NCBI RefSeq assembly: GCF_010015445.1
Contig: NC_053120.1
Coordinates: forward strand, 7,962,614-8,026,613
DNA length: 64,000 nucleotides
Direction: 5' to 3'
DNA from: Perca fluviatilis
Lineage: Eukaryota; Chordata; Actinopteri; Perciformes; Percidae
The notes beneath the pieces are model-generated. The model did not search any database and was not told the origin of the DNA. It saw nothing but the letters and a program-made list of their open reading frames with translations. Of the stretch, positions 1 to 12,413 are shown in pieces (position 1 is the stretch's first letter; each line of letters begins with the position of its first letter). Position numbers and translations under genes: made by a program.

Positions 1-1437
1 AAAACTGGACAATGAACCCCCACCACAAAAAAAACACTCAAAATTTGGAAATCTCAACCCCTGTCATGTTGAACCCAAAGTTACGCCCTTGACTACAGCG
101 GATGAAGATTACTCTCCAAATCAAAATACATCTGAATGTTCCCGACCTCAATTTTAAATATCCATCAATATCAGTAGTATTGAAGTGAATATGAAGAAAG
201 GGCCATTTTTTCAGAGAATAACCTCTTCTTCTGATTTTGGATTTTGTTCTGTTTTTAAAACAAACTATTGATTCACAATCTACTCTTTTCTTATACTTCT
301 TCTATGTCAATTTTCTCTCACGTCTCCCATAAGGTGAACCCTCATCAGGTCCTCTCCACCCTAATAAAGAGCCAGTGAGGCAGACAAACACAAGATGGAG
401 TCAAAATTCACACATCCTCCATCCCAAGGCCTCCTCCGACTCCCATCAGCTCGCCTGACAGAAAAAACAAGTGTCGAGGAAGACAGTCATTTACTCCCAT
501 TATCCTTGCACTTAGCAACAAATGGAGGTTATTCCAGATTGTGTTGGGGCCAGGCTGCCTCTGCAGAACTCATTTGTAAGGACTGACACCCTGATGATGA
601 CTTTGCTGGTGTAATTTACAGCTGACAGGACCACATCTTGAGCTATGGAAGAGTGCAGCTTGACTTTGACATATGCTGCCCTGCTGACACCTCCAATAGC
701 ACATCAGCCACTCCTGCATGGTTTATACTGAGGCCTTGGGAGCCAAGTGTCACATTTGTCCTGATGCCGTCCACGTTAAATGTCTCTCACTGAGCTGCGC
801 TGGCTGGTAAAAGGACACTGAACAACCCAATGCAGAAACAGTAGTAAACAAAGCAAGATAAGCAAAATAGGCCAGGAACTTTTAAAACTCAGAGCTTTGC
901 TTTATCGTCAGGACATCTGATCAAAACTAGCACGTCTCGTTGTGATGCAGCCACACAAGGTTACATTTGGTTTCATTCTACAAATGCCCAGACACGTTTC
1001 TTTGTGGAAACAAGAGGCTGGTCCTACTAATAAAATAAAAAACGGAAAGAAAAATTGCTAAGATGATAAGCACTAATTTATTACAGCTGGATCTCTCTGG
1101 CTGTTTCTTTTTGTCCACTGGTAAGTCCGTTTATCTGGGTGATGTGTGTCTCCATCTCAGTGTCTTTTAATGGCTCCACCTGAATGGACGGGTATATCAC
1201 TTAATTCACAAATAATCGATATTCAACAGAGATATTAATTAGGACTGTCTGTGGGAGGTACATGACCTGAACTGACTCTAGTTTAACATTTTGATCCATA
1301 AATCAAATTAATAATGCATACTTAATGCCCCTATTGGCGGACATATTTTTCCGTGCCTTCCAAAACCGTAGAGTTTTATGATGTGACAACACACTATGGT
1401 TATGATTAGGTTAGGTTTAGGCCCATAAACAAGGAGG
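1..1437. other. nos1ap intron, no distinct feature
   Basis: AT-rich DNA between the exon at 10721 and the left edge. I see no splice-bounded exon, RNA gene or recognisable repeat. Short frames here, such as 395-586, have no known domain. Confidence 0.5.
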
Positions 1438-2342
1438 TTAAAGTGATGGTTCGGAGTAATTTCACCCTAGGGTCCTTTGCACCATGATCTCGAGCCAAAC
1501 ACCCCCCCAGAAGCTTTTTTCACCTGGGTCGAACATTGGGAGCGTTAGCGTAGCGTAGCGTTATCAGCTGAATAGCTTAGCGCAGAGGCTAATGGATCCG
1601 AAGTGTCTCTTAACATTACCCCACTAATAATGCCCGAAATGATACCAAACGTCTACAGTAGTACAAATAGGTTATGCACTCATAAAATGATGGATTGTAA
1701 AATTTGTAAGTACACCAGAAGTTTATGTAAATAACACTTGCCTGCTGGCTTCTGCTCTCTGCTGCTGCTGCTGCTGTTACTACCGGGCAGTAAGAGTGCT
1801 TAGGGACATCTACAAATTACAACACCGAAAAGAGATGCAACAAAAATATTTAGTAATTTAATGATTAAATAAGGTAATGTCTCCAAACTTACCTCAATTA
1901 TAACTTGTCTCCTGCTAGTTATACTACAGCACTTACTTTAAAAAATAAGTTAAATTAAAAATATTTTTTGTTCTTTTTTTCGGTGTTGTAATTTGTAGAT
2001 CCCTAAGCACTCGTCTTACAGCAGCAACAACAACAGCAGAGAGCAGAAGCCAGCGGAATAGTTTTATTACATAAACTTCTGGTGTACTACAAACTTTACA
2101 ATCCATCGTTTTATGAGTGCATAACCTATATATACAGTATACCCTTTGCTATAATTTCCGGCATTATTAGTGGGTAATGTTAAGAGACACTTCTTTAGCT
2201 TCAGCTATCAGCGGCTTATGCTACTCTAACTACGCCTCTCCCAATGTTAGACCCAGGTGAAAAAAGCTTCTGGGGGGGTGTTTGGCTCGAGGTCATGGTG
2301 CAAAGGACCCTAGGGTGAAATTACTCCGAACCATCACTTTAA
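1438..2342. mobile_element. TTAA-flanked palindromic fold-back element, copy 1
   Basis: The element starts and ends with TTAA (1438-1441 and 2339-2342) followed by the inverted terminus AGTGATGGTTCGGAGTAA. The inverted repeat continues through almost the whole element: arms of roughly 400 bp (1438-1850 and 1959-2342) around a loop of about 108 bp. Recognisable arm blocks are AAGCTTTTTTCACCTGGGTC near the ends, the GTACACCAGAAGTTTATGTAA block and TCTACAAATTACAACACCGA beside the loop. There is no coding capacity. A second copy lies at 33633-34559. TTAA targets are typical of piggyBac-like and Kolobok-like elements, but with no transposase present the superfamily is only an inference. Confidence 0.9.
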
Positions 2343-3200
2343 GGTAAAGACCATGGTTTGGGTTAAAATGACTACTTTGGTTAGGATAGAAGAGCAACGT
2401 TATCATGGTTACAGTAAAAACCATGTGGTAAAGGTTACTTTTGTTGTACGGCAGACCAGAAAATCGGCAAACCATCCCTTAAGTCACTAGCTAATGCGGG
2501 AGCTAGCAAGGTTGTTTGGCAGAATGCTGAACAAGACATTTTTAGTTGACCAAATGTTCCAATTAACTTTGATGAAGTGAAAACACACAGTGAGAGGGCC
2601 AAAGTTTAAGATGAAAACACAGACAACACCCAAAAACGGGTTCAAGGCTAACCATGTTAGCATTGCTAAGCCTCAGTCCTGATTAACAGGTCCTAAACCA
2701 CCCCCTGCTGTATCGTCTATCTTTTAAAAAAAAGGGGACCATAATTTACATAATGAACATCATGCTGTATTGAAGAAAACTTGAAAGTAGTAATAAATCA
2801 AGTGAGAGGTAGGCTCATTTTCTCATAGACTTCTATAGAAAGACTTATTTTTGGAGCCAGTGCAGGTTTAAGGCACTTCCACATTGGCTTTACTTTTCAG
2901 ACCCAGAAGCTTTGTCCACTTGTTTTTACAGTCTATGGTTCTCCCACATCGCTAATGTGGTAGATAAATTGTACGTGGAAATGTAGCCCTTTGATGCGGC
3001 TATAACACCATTTTCCACATTATCCAACTCGTTTTCTATGGAGGTGTATGTCGGTGCTGCATCAGACTGGTATCAAGACAAACATCCTTTCATTCCTCAT
3101 CCAAAGATTACAGTATACATGCACAAAAAGGAAAAATGAATTGTCATACAGCATGACAATCCACTAAAGAAACAACAATGTCGATAGTCCTTTTAAAACT
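2343..3200. repeat. Intron with a common fish interspersed repeat at about 2700-2940
   Basis: The part from about 2700 (CCCCCTGCTGTATCG) through CATAGACTTCTATAGAAAGA, GCAGGTTTAAGGCACTTCC and TTTTACAGTCTATGG resembles a repeat I know to be widespread in teleost introns. Class and boundaries are not clear. The rest of the interval shows nothing. Confidence 0.45.
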
Positions 3201-3456
3201 TTAAAGGTCCCATGGCATGAACATTTCACTTTATGAGGTTTTTTAACATTAATATGAGTTCCCCCAGCCTGCCTATGGTCCCCCAGTGGCTAGAAATGGT
3301 GATAGGTGTAAACCGAGCCCTGGGTATCCTGCTCTGCCTTTGAGAAAATTAAAGCTCAGATGGGCCGATCTGGAATCTTCTCTTTATGAGGTCATAAGGA
3401 GCAAGGTTACCTCCCCTTTCTCTGCTTTGCCCGCCCAGAGAATTTGGCCCACCCAT

Positions 3457-3511
<55 letters not shown>

Positions 3512-3773
3512 ATGGCTTTCAAACGAGCAAAGTGGCAGTTGGTCAAGGCCACACCCCCACTCTCCACCTTACCCCCCCGCCACCTCTCCTCCTCAATTGC
3601 TTAAGGACACAGAAATGACACATACTAAGGAAAGCTCATTGTGGGACTGGTTCTAGTGTCTGTAATTCTGCACCAAGGCTGAATTTCAGGAAAGAGACTT
3701 CAGATACAGTAAAAGGGGACCACTAAGGTCTATATAAAAGCATCCAAAGAGCACCATGTCATGGGACCTTTAA
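3201..3773. mobile_element. TTAA-flanked MITE with terminus AGGTCCCATGGCATG
   Basis: The left end TTAA-AGGTCCCATGGCATG at 3201 is matched in inverse by CATGTCATGGGACCT-TTAA ending at 3773, with one mismatch in the inverted repeat. TTAA is the likely target duplication. The interior carries a (GA)n tract at 3463-3510 and no coding sequence. The 'open frames' of Arg-Glu or Leu-Ser across the GA tract are artefacts of the repeat. A non-autonomous DNA transposon is the simplest reading. Confidence 0.85.
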
Positions 3774-4881
3774 GAGAGAAGATCTAAAATGTAATACTGA
3801 AAGTAGAAGCCAGACAAAGAGCCAATTAAAAAGGTGCTCCGTTTGTGCTTCACTGTGGTGGTCCCCTGGTAGCAAACCTGACGCTACCCAATGTTTTCTG
3901 CCGTCTTATCGGAGTGTCGTGAAATTGAAGGAGCTTCAAGCGACTGAAATCACTCCTTAAAGCTCTAATTAAACAGCAGCATCTCTCTCCCTTTTATTGC
4001 TTTCTTTGTTCAAAACTGTTCCCCAGAACCGAACAGCGCCTGAGGACAATTTTCATCTTCCCAACTCCTTCACTCACGACAGTTTGACATATTTTCTTAC
4101 AAGTTTCCTCCCATCTTGTCAGTTCTTTACAACACAAAACACATCTCTATTAAACTGATTTTAACATGCAAAATATATTTCATTTCTTACAGTTGCCTTC
4201 CTCTCTTCCGAAAATACAACGGTGTTAGGGTTAAGAATAAGTGCCACGCAGAAACATTCTGCCCGGTTATCTCTGGAAAGTGCTCTTCAAAGCCACTGTA
4301 GCAAAGAGCAGTTGGCAATACATAAGGAGACACAATGAGATGAACATAAAAACAAATCAAGACGTTATGGAAAACCTCCTAATTTAAAAATGCAAATATC
4401 ACAGAAACTGAATGACAAGGCTGTTTGAATGATACCAATACTGTTTCAGGGAAGATTGGAAAAACAGTGACTCTCCCACTGGCAGCGTAAAGGGATTAGG
4501 ACTATTGGTTGTGCGTTGTGACTCAACAGGGTTGGTTGCTGAAGATGTACTCTTCACACAGGATTACCATCATCGCATTCACTGCCCACGCCAGGTCTCA
4601 TTTCATTTTGAAACGTTTGAAACCCCTCCAACTCTTGTTTGTGTCTAATTCCATCTCAAAAACCAAAAGGGGAAATGATAATTTTGCTGGTGCAATGATC
4701 AGGAAACCATTAGAAATGCACTTGCACTTATGTGAGTAAGATGGCGAGAGAGTGCTCGATCAAGTGAGAGAGAACCAGAAAAGTCCAAGCAACAGCGTAG
4801 GCGAAAGGAAGAAAGAAAAACAGACCGAAACAAACATGAAGATGGAAGGAAGATGTGTTTGCACGAAGAAAGAAGAAATTA
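3774..4881. other. nos1ap intron, no distinct feature
   Basis: No exon, RNA gene or repeat family recognised. Several frames of 60-80 codons lack domains and splice context. Confidence 0.45.
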
Positions 4882-5538
4882 AGGACAGACTAGTCTATAT
4901 CGACGACGTTTCACTTCAGGGATTGTTCAGGTACCGCTGGAAATTCCGACCCTTATGTCCCTCACCCTCTACTTTCTTTGTGTTGGCGTTCTAAACTCCG
5001 GTGGATTTCTTACGGACTATGGTTAACTGCTCCTCAGATCTCTACAGGGTAAATCCAGACAGCTACCAGACATCTGTCCAATCTGAGTTTTCTGTTCTGT
5101 TGGATTATTTTTGGGGCTTTTCCTCCTTTATTTTGATAGGATAGCTAGGTGAGAAAGGGGAGAGAGAGAGAGAGGGGGGGGGGGGGAGACATTCAGGAAA
5201 TCGCCACAGGTCGGATTCGAACCCTGGACCTCTGCGTCGAGGCATAAACCTCCAAGTATATGTGTGCCTGCTCTACCCACTGAGCCAACCCGGCCACTAA
5301 AAAAACTTTTTAACGTACACATTCCACCAAAACAAGTTCCTTCCCGAGACTATTTTGCAGAGGCACCATCATTGTGTCCAGCGCTTAGCGCCGCCCAAGA
5401 CGATTGTGATTGGTTTAAAGAAATTCCAATTAATCAGAGCACGTTTTTCCCCCATCCCCAGAATGTTGTGTGGAGAAGCAAGACCCTCCTCCGCAGCGAT
5501 GTGAAGGAAGGTCTGGCAATGCGAGACTAAGGACAGAC
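4882..5538. mobile_element. TAGTCT-ended DNA transposon (copy A) with 9-bp target duplication, split by a SINE
   Basis: The element proper runs 4891-5529. It starts TAGTCTATATCGACGACG and ends CTGGCAATGCGAGACTA, so the ends are short imperfect inverted repeats (TAGTC/GACTA). It is bracketed by a perfect 9-bp direct repeat, AGGACAGAC, at 4882-4890 and 5530-5538. A tRNA-SINE interrupts it at about 5103-5298. The right half (about 5315-5500) is repeated at 61280-61462. No transposase is present. A 9-bp duplication argues against hAT (8 bp) and Tc1 (TA); Mutator-like or Merlin-like elements use such lengths, but the family is not named here. Confidence 0.85.
5103..5298 (-). mobile_element. tRNA-derived SINE inserted in the transposon at 4891-5529
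   Basis: On the minus strand it begins GTGGCCGGGTTGGCTCAGTG, containing a pol III A box (TGGCTCAGTGG, plus positions 5277-5287). The B box GGTTCGAATCC lies at about 5213-5223. The CT-rich body is typical of this percomorph SINE family and reads GA/G-rich on the plus strand at 5158-5186. The tRNA-like head has the promoter boxes but no cloverleaf expected of a working tRNA, so it is not called a tRNA gene. Related copies are at 27550, 30200, 31294 and 53358. Confidence 0.85.
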
Positions 5539-6013
5539 CGATGAAGCGAAAGAGTGAAGTAAGGTGTAGATGGCAGAAGAAAAGAAAAAACATTGGAGAG
5601 AGGACATGGAAATGGAGTAAGGAAGTACTGAAGGAAAGAGAGAGAGGTCAAATTTCAATGAGCAGTGACAGAGCAGCATCTGCAGAGTGAACTTCCCGAA
5701 ACAGATCGTCGATGTGCTCCCTCACTTCCCAGACTTCATTAAACATCTATACTTCCACTCATCTCTGAGTGAGCTGAGATTAGAGATGCCAGCTCGCTAA
5801 TTTACCTCCATTTACTGTGACCTCTGCTCAGCCTCTGCAGCGAGGGTTCAACTTTCCGAATATTTTACCAGTTTCCTGACTGGGCCAAAAAGTCACTTTC
5901 ATCATCATCATAGAGAGCAACAGTAAAGATAATACCCATATTGCAACATTACTTTGTAATACAGTTGCATTAGATTATCAAACAAAGTACAGACAGGCAA
6001 ATTAAAAGGAAAA
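5539..6013. other. nos1ap intron, no distinct feature
   Basis: Nothing recognisable. The Phe-rich minus-strand frames at 5369-5651 are shadows of the neighbouring transposon and A-rich DNA. Confidence 0.4.
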
Positions 6014-6296
6014 TAGTGCTGCAACTAAAGATTATTATCATTTTCAATTAATCTGCTGAATTTCTTAACGATTCATCTATTATTAGTTTGGTCTACAAAA
6101 CATCAGAACACAGGGAAAGTCATGTCATCACAAGCCAATAGAAAAATATATTCAATTTATACTGATATAAAATAGGGAAAAGCAGGCTCACATTGGGGAA
6201 GCTGGAATCAATTCATGTTTGTTATTTTTGTTTGAGAAATTATTGATCGATTAAGATAATTTTTCCCGTCAATCGAGTGATGGATTAATCGTTTTC
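6014..6296 (+). mobile_element. hAT-type MITE with TAGTGCTGCAACTA end, right end decayed
   Basis: The left end TAGTGCTGCAACTAAAGATT, the inner AATTAATCTGCTGAATTTCTT and the right portion GATGGATTAATCG belong to a vertebrate hAT-type family whose ends repeat the ATTAATCG motif. The right terminus has lost its GCAGC-CTA end, so no target duplication is readable. Another copy lies in reverse at 39921-40137. Confidence 0.6.
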
Positions 6297-7198
<902 letters not shown>

Positions 7199-7286
<88 letters not shown>

Positions 7287-7299
7287 ACACACACACACA
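7199..7299. repeat. (CA)n microsatellite with one AGAC interruption
   Basis: A dinucleotide run broken once near 7281, directly abutting the repeat at 6915-7198. Confidence 0.97.
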
Positions 7300-7840
7300 G
7301 CAAGCTCTCCTCCCTCAATACGTCTGGTTAGATGGAGCCTGTGGCAAGTTTAGCTTCACCTGTGAGAGGCAGTTTGCCTATCATAGAGTCAGTGGACACT
7401 CATTTCGATGCCATGTGTAAGCTCACAGTTAGCGCAGCTCAGACAAGACAGGGCCGCTGAGAAATCTTTGGCAAAAGAGCCGAGGTCAGGTGGAAGCACC
7501 TCAGGGTAGCTCAGACTCATCTGAGTATGAGCGGAGGTCAAATAATTCCTTTCATGTGCTGAAGCGGTTTTGATTCATTTAGACAATTCCACCCCAGTGT
7601 CTCTGCTAGACAGGCAGTGAACTCTGGCTTCATCAAGGTATAATTAATAGCATTTATGTCTGGGCACGCTCAGTCCGAATGTGTGAGGTGGTAGTTGTAG
7701 CAGCGGTCTGTCTAACGTTGTTCAGGTCATGACAAGGGAGCAGCTAAGTTCAATCAGGACCCCCTGTATCTGTCTCTGGAATTCATGAGACATTAGTACC
7801 TAACAGTTTGAGACATTTTTGGGTCAGGAATGTGTTTATA
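7300..7840. other. nos1ap intron, no distinct feature
   Basis: No recognisable element or exon. Confidence 0.4.
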
Positions 7841-7930
7841 AGGTAAAAGGTAAAGGTACTTTATTGTCACATACACATACATGTAGCGAAATTCATTCTC
7901 TGCATTTAACCCATCCCTCAATGGAGCAGT
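7841..7930 (-). mobile_element. Retroelement 3'-end fragment, reverse orientation
   Basis: Read on the minus strand, the segment contains GAATTTCGCTACATGTATGT and ends TGACAATAAAGTACC, the shape of a non-LTR retrotransposon 3' tail with a near-terminal ACAATAAAG. It matches a fish repeat I know from the CTTTATTGTCACATACACATAC wording. A (GT)n tract follows at 7948-7967. Confidence 0.45.
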
Positions 7931-8439
7931 TTGTTTGTTTGTGAGTGTGTGTGTGTGTGTGTGTGTGGGCAATGCATGAGAAAGTTGTGTGTGCAGTTTT
8001 AAGTCACGCTTTTTTCAAGCAGGATGATAAACTGCGCGTGTGTGTGTTGATCCAGCTCATAAGCCCGAAGCCATTGCTGTCACTAGTCACTTCTCCCACT
8101 GCAGCCACTCAAGCTGGGTGATTGATGTCGGATGCTGTGTGCACTCAACTTTTCTTCAGGAGCCCAAATTGGACTGCAGGCGGGTGCTTACCTCCTTCAC
8201 TAGGTTTCTCATTGATCACATGGTTCTTTTGCCACAGACAGCGTAGTCAGCAATGGCTAATTTTCTTATTTGATACAAAACGATACACTTTTTTGGTAGT
8301 TGAGTTTATCGGCTTTTTGCTTTTTTTGTTCCTTTTAAGGAGTAATGCTGCCGTCATTGTTCTAGTGACTTCAATTTAAACTGTGCAATTGCAGAGATAA
8401 AGAAGAACGGCAGCAAAAGCTCCCATGGAAACATATAAG
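7931..8439. other. nos1ap intron, short GT tract only
   Basis: A GT run at 7948-7967; otherwise nothing recognised up to the Tc1 element. Confidence 0.4.
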
Positions 8440-8441
8440 TA

Positions 8442-10073
8442 CAGTGCCTTGCGAAAGTATTCGGCCCCCTTGAACTTTTCGACCTTTTGCCACATTTCAG
8501 GCTTCAAACATAAAGATATAAAACTGTAATTTTTTGTGAAGAATCAACAACAAGTGGGACACAATCATGAAGTGGAACGAAATTTATTGGATATTTCAAA
8601 CTTTTTTAACAAACAAAAAACTGAAAAATTGGGCGCGTAAAAATTATTCAGCCCCCTTAAGTTAATACTTTGTGCCCCCCCCCCTTTGCTGCGATTACAG
8701 CTGTAAGTCGCTTGGGTGCGTTCTCTATCAGTTTTGCACATCGAGAGACTGACATTTTTGCCCATTCCTCCTTGCAAAACAGCTCAAGCTCAGTGAGGTT
8801 GGATGGAGAGCATTTGTGAACAGCAGTTTTCAGTTCTTTCCACAGATTCTCGATTGGATTCAGGTCTGGACTTTGACTTGGCCATTCTAACACCTGGATA
8901 TGTTTATTTGTGAACCATTTAATTGTAGATTTTGCTTTATGTTCTGGATCATTGTCTTGTTGGAAGACAAATCTCCGTCCCAGTCTCAGGTCTTTTGCAG
9001 ACTCCATCAGGTTTTCTTCCAGAATGGTCCTGTATTTGGCTCCATCCATCTTCCCATCAATTTTAACCATCTTCCCTGTCCCTGCTGAAGAAAAGCAGGC
9101 CCAAACCATGATGCTGCCACCACCATGTTTGACAGTGGGGATGGTGTGTTCAGGGTGATGAGCTGTGTTGCTTTTACGCCAAACATAACGTTTTGCATTG
9201 TTGCCAAAAAGTTCGATTTTGGTTTCATCTGACCAGAGCACCTTCTTCCACATGTTTGGTGTGTCTCCCAGGTGGCTTGTGGCAAACTTTAAACGACACT
9301 TTTTATGGATATCTTTAAGAAATGGCTTTCTTCTTGCCACTCTTCCATAAAGGCCAGATTTGTGCAGTATACGACTGATTGTTGTCCTATGGACAGAGTC
9401 TCCCACCTCAGCTGTAGATCTCTGCAGTTCATCCAGAGTGATCATGGGCCTCTTGGCTGCATCTCTGATCAGTCTACTCCTTGTACGAGCTGAAAGTTTA
9501 GAGGGACGGCCGGGTCTTCGTAGATTTGTAGTGGTCTGATACTCCTTCCATTTCAATATTATCGCTTGCACAGTGCTCCTTGGGATGTTTAAAGCTTGGG
9601 AAATCTTTTTGTATCAAAATCCGGCTTTAAACTTCTCCACAACAGTATCTCGGACCTGCCTGGTGTGTTCCTTGTTCTTCATGATGCTCTCTGCGCTTTA
9701 CACGGACCTCTGAGACTATCACAGCGCAGGTGCATTTATACGGAGACTTGATTACACACAGGTGGATTCTATTTATCATCATTAGTCATGTAGGTCAACA
9801 TTGGATCATTCAGAGATCCTCACTGAACTTCTGGAGAGAGTTTGCTGCACTGAAAGTAAAGGGGCTGAATAATTTTGCACGTCCAATTTTTCAGTTTTTT
9901 ATTTGTTAAAAAAGTTTGAAATATCCAATAAATTTCGTTCCACTTCATGATTGTGTCCCACTTGTTGTTGATTCTTCACAAAAAATTACAGTTTTATATC
10001 TTTATGTTTGAAGCCTGAAATGTGGCAAAAGGTCGAAAAGTTCAAGGGGGCTGAATACTTTCGCAAGGCACTG
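8442..10073 (-). mobile_element. Tc1/mariner transposon, nearly full length
   Basis: A 1,632-bp element with perfect outer ends CAGTGCCTTGCGAAAGTATT / AATACTTTCGCAAGGCACTG and TA target duplications at 8440-8441 and 10074-10075. The terminal inverted repeats are long, about 210 bp (8442-8660 and 9858-10073), with few differences. The transposase reads on the minus strand and is broken by one early stop (separate entry). The close match of the two long inverted repeats suggests a fairly young insertion. Mobility would need a transposase supplied in trans. Confidence 0.96.
8657..9682 (-). pseudogene. Tc1-like transposase with one premature stop
   Basis: The reading frame begins MKNKEHTRQV at 9682 and stays in frame to the stop at 8657-8659, 341 codons, the usual length for a Tc1 transposase. 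Codon 23 (9614-9616) is TGA in the AGF-KKISQAL context, where relatives have Gly. This leaves an open 304-residue part from an internal Met at 9571. Paired helix-turn-helix domains occupy roughly the first 110 residues. The catalytic DD34E triad is visible: D in WSDETKIELFG, D in FQQDNDPEH, and E in SPDLNPIENLW, with 34 residues between the second D and E. One single-base change therefore separates it from an uninterrupted frame. The open downstream part starts inside the first DNA-binding helix, so it probably lacks normal end recognition (inference). Confidence 0.95.
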
Positions 10074-10075
10074 TA

Positions 10076-10720
10076 TATACAATATACTCAAGGTTAACAC
10101 CATGTGCAGGTAATGCACGAATCTGAATCGTAATGTCACTGACAACAGGGAGTATGAAATAAATCTCTTGTGTTGCAAATTCATAGCTACAGTGGGAGCG
10201 TGGAAAATAAGTGTTTACAGGGGTAAAAACATGCAGGGCATCTGTGCAATATTAACGTTAAGGCTTTTTATGGAGAGGAATGGGCAATATATTGGTGTAT
10301 GTTAGGCTATCATGCAATATTCTTGGTGTGTCTGTTCTGTATATGGATCTGTGTGTGTTACTGAATGTTAACTGTAGTTTGTTAGTCCGTCAACACCCCC
10401 CAGAGACCTCAACTGTTCTAAAAAAATACAACAGAATATTTTAGCTACTATTTGGTACTTTGAATCATGAAGATATTTAAGGGGGAATCCATGAGACGCC
10501 GTCAGTGACAGTGTGTGTTGCCTGTGAGTAGTGAGGTATTTTCATTACTGCTTGGTACAAGGTTGATTACCGTGCTTGGACTTTGGCCACATGCCAGCAA
10601 TCACATTTTGGGGAATAAATTCACTAAATGGCCAATCTGAATTAAGTGTGCTTTTCATTTTTACAAACCGTGCCCTAAACCCCTTTTTGCCACGTTTGGG
10701 TGTGTGTGAGAGAGACGCAC
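10076..10720. other. nos1ap intron downstream of the coiled-coil exon
   Basis: Contains the donor side of the exon at 10721. No further exon or repeat recognised. Confidence 0.45.
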
Positions 10721-10882
10721 CTGTGCCACAGCCACTTGTGTCTGCTGCTGTTGCTGCTGGAGCTGCTGCTGGAGCAGCTGGATCTGGTGGTGGACAGACA
10801 GGGGGGCGCCTGGTGGCAGCGCGCCCGATGCAGGGAGCAGCATCCTGGGGCTGGCCATCAGCAGAGAGGCCTCCTCTGAAGC
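10721..10882 (-). CDS. nos1ap: nos1ap exon: glutamine-rich start of the coiled coil
   Basis: Exactly 54 codons in phase 0, starting ASEEASLLMASPRMLLP and ending QQTQVAVAQ. The anchors ASPRMLLP, PLS-HHQ-QLLQQ and QQQQTQVAVAQ match NOS1AP just before its long coiled coil. The glutamine run is built from mixed CAG and CAA codons and sits inside LLQQQLQQQQQQT. Splice sites on the minus strand are GGTGCCAG|GCTTC and GCACAG|GTGCG. The following exon (VHLLKDQL-type sequence) was looked for in 1-10720 and not found, so it lies beyond the left edge. The plus-strand frame over the same bases, rich in A and G codons, is an antisense shadow. Confidence 0.94.
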
Positions 10883-11920
10883 CTGGCACCAGGGGGGAGA
10901 AGAGAGAGATGAAGTCAATATTTTGTGACCAACTAAAACATTAACAAGTAGCCAGAAAAAAATCACAGCCTAAAAGCATGGCGAGGTATGTACAAACAGG
11001 CCGCACTGAGGTAAAAGCGCAGACTGCCTGTCGCGGGAACTGAAAATGGCAAATTGCGCTTTTGCGTGTCATGCCTATGCATTCACGGGAGGGTCAAGGG
11101 GAAAGTAGGAGTTTCCCATAAAGAGATGGGAGGGGAAGCGTAAAGTACGCCTAATTATGTATTCCGCGGTCTGTACAAAAACCTCCCGTGAAACGCTACA
11201 TTCGCAAATGTACGTACATCTGGCCCTGAATGGTTTGGCTGACGCCAATTTCTTAAAAGAAATATTATTGCACCATCCAACATTGTATTTTACTTTACTT
11301 ATTTATATATTTTACAAACTTTTTACGAATATTTATAGGATTCCTAGCAAGTTGAGACCAACAAAAATGACTCTCATCAGTTTTCAAAACTTTCACAGTT
11401 CACAAAAAGTTGCAAGATTGAAGATGCAGACACACGGAGAAAAGGACTGACTAATGAATAAATAAATATAATCGGGACAAGCATTGGCATCAATAAAATG
11501 CCTTGGAGAACCAGCCATCATCCAAACAAGAATCTGAATTTGAAATGTAGAAATGTTGATTAGTCGCAGCAGTGTGGAATGAGCGGTGCTGAGAATGCAG
11601 ATCAGTAGCTCTAAGACGCTCCGATCCAACAATAATGAGCTTTGGGACTCAGTTCTCCTCCATCTAACGCTATCAAGCATCCTAATTGTTTCAAGGCTGC
11701 AGTAACCAGTCACACATTGCGCCCTCTTCATCATTCAGCCAGTCGAAAATATGTTTTGTTGTGCAGATATGGTGACCTAATCACACTATGGCTTAAAATA
11801 AAGCATCAGCACCATTTAGTATCTGAGGGTAATTATGAAATCAAAGCTAGCAACAACTGGACGTGGGGAAGATATTAATATATCTAAAACACCTCGTTGC
11901 TACAAAGTGGACAATCACAT
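10883..11920. other. nos1ap intron, no distinct feature
   Basis: Begins with the pyrimidine tract and acceptor of the exon at 10721-10882. The stretch 11040-11230 has a short inverted pair (TTCACGGGAGG / CCTCCCGTGAA), possibly a decayed MITE. Nothing else seen. Confidence 0.4.
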
Positions 11921-12413
11921 GTATCAAATCCGGCCCCTCGCAAATTCTGATCCGGCCTGCATATCAATCTAGGTTCACAATATATTTTGGCCCACCTAGT
12001 TGTGCGCCAAACCAAAAACCTGGGAAACTGTTTTTCAATTTGCAATTATGTGACACTCAGAGCAGAATTTGGCAAATTTGCCAACTTTGAGACTCAGAAA
12101 TTCCCCCAGAAGCAGAGAGTTTGCATATTCTTGATGTGAAAGAGCTTGTTGTGAGTTAGCTGTTTGGTAGCCTACTTAGAAAATGTAATCATTGTTTTGC
12201 TTGATTTGCTGAATTCTAGGATGACTTTGGAACTTTTTTTGCTGACTTTTTCAGGGCTTTATGTGGACTAAACTGTAAGTGAGGTGACTGTATGATACAT
12301 GCAATAATTGAGTCAAAGATATTTGACTTTTTCGATGAAAAAGAGGCTTTGGCCTTTGATGGGATTGTCTTTTTCCAGTGTGGCACTTAGTGAAATCGAG
12401 TTTGACACTCCTG
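11921..12413. mobile_element. Decayed hAT-like element with ...TTTGACACTCCTG end
   Basis: The right end GAGTTTGACACTCCTG and the inner-left ATCAAATCCGGCCCC are hallmarks of a vertebrate hAT-type family (GTGTCAAACT ends). The left terminus is degraded and no target duplication could be read. Confidence 0.45.

Noticed and set aside
5213..5298. tRNA genes suggested by A and B boxes (also 30300-30388, 31400-31487, 53358-53440)
   Set aside because: The heads are followed by SINE bodies and tails and lack a credible cloverleaf; they are tRNA-derived SINEs.
10576..10944. 122-codon plus-strand frame rich in Ala and Gly
   Set aside because: It lies antisense to the nos1ap exon at 10721-10882, which has matching splice sites and protein identity on the other strand.
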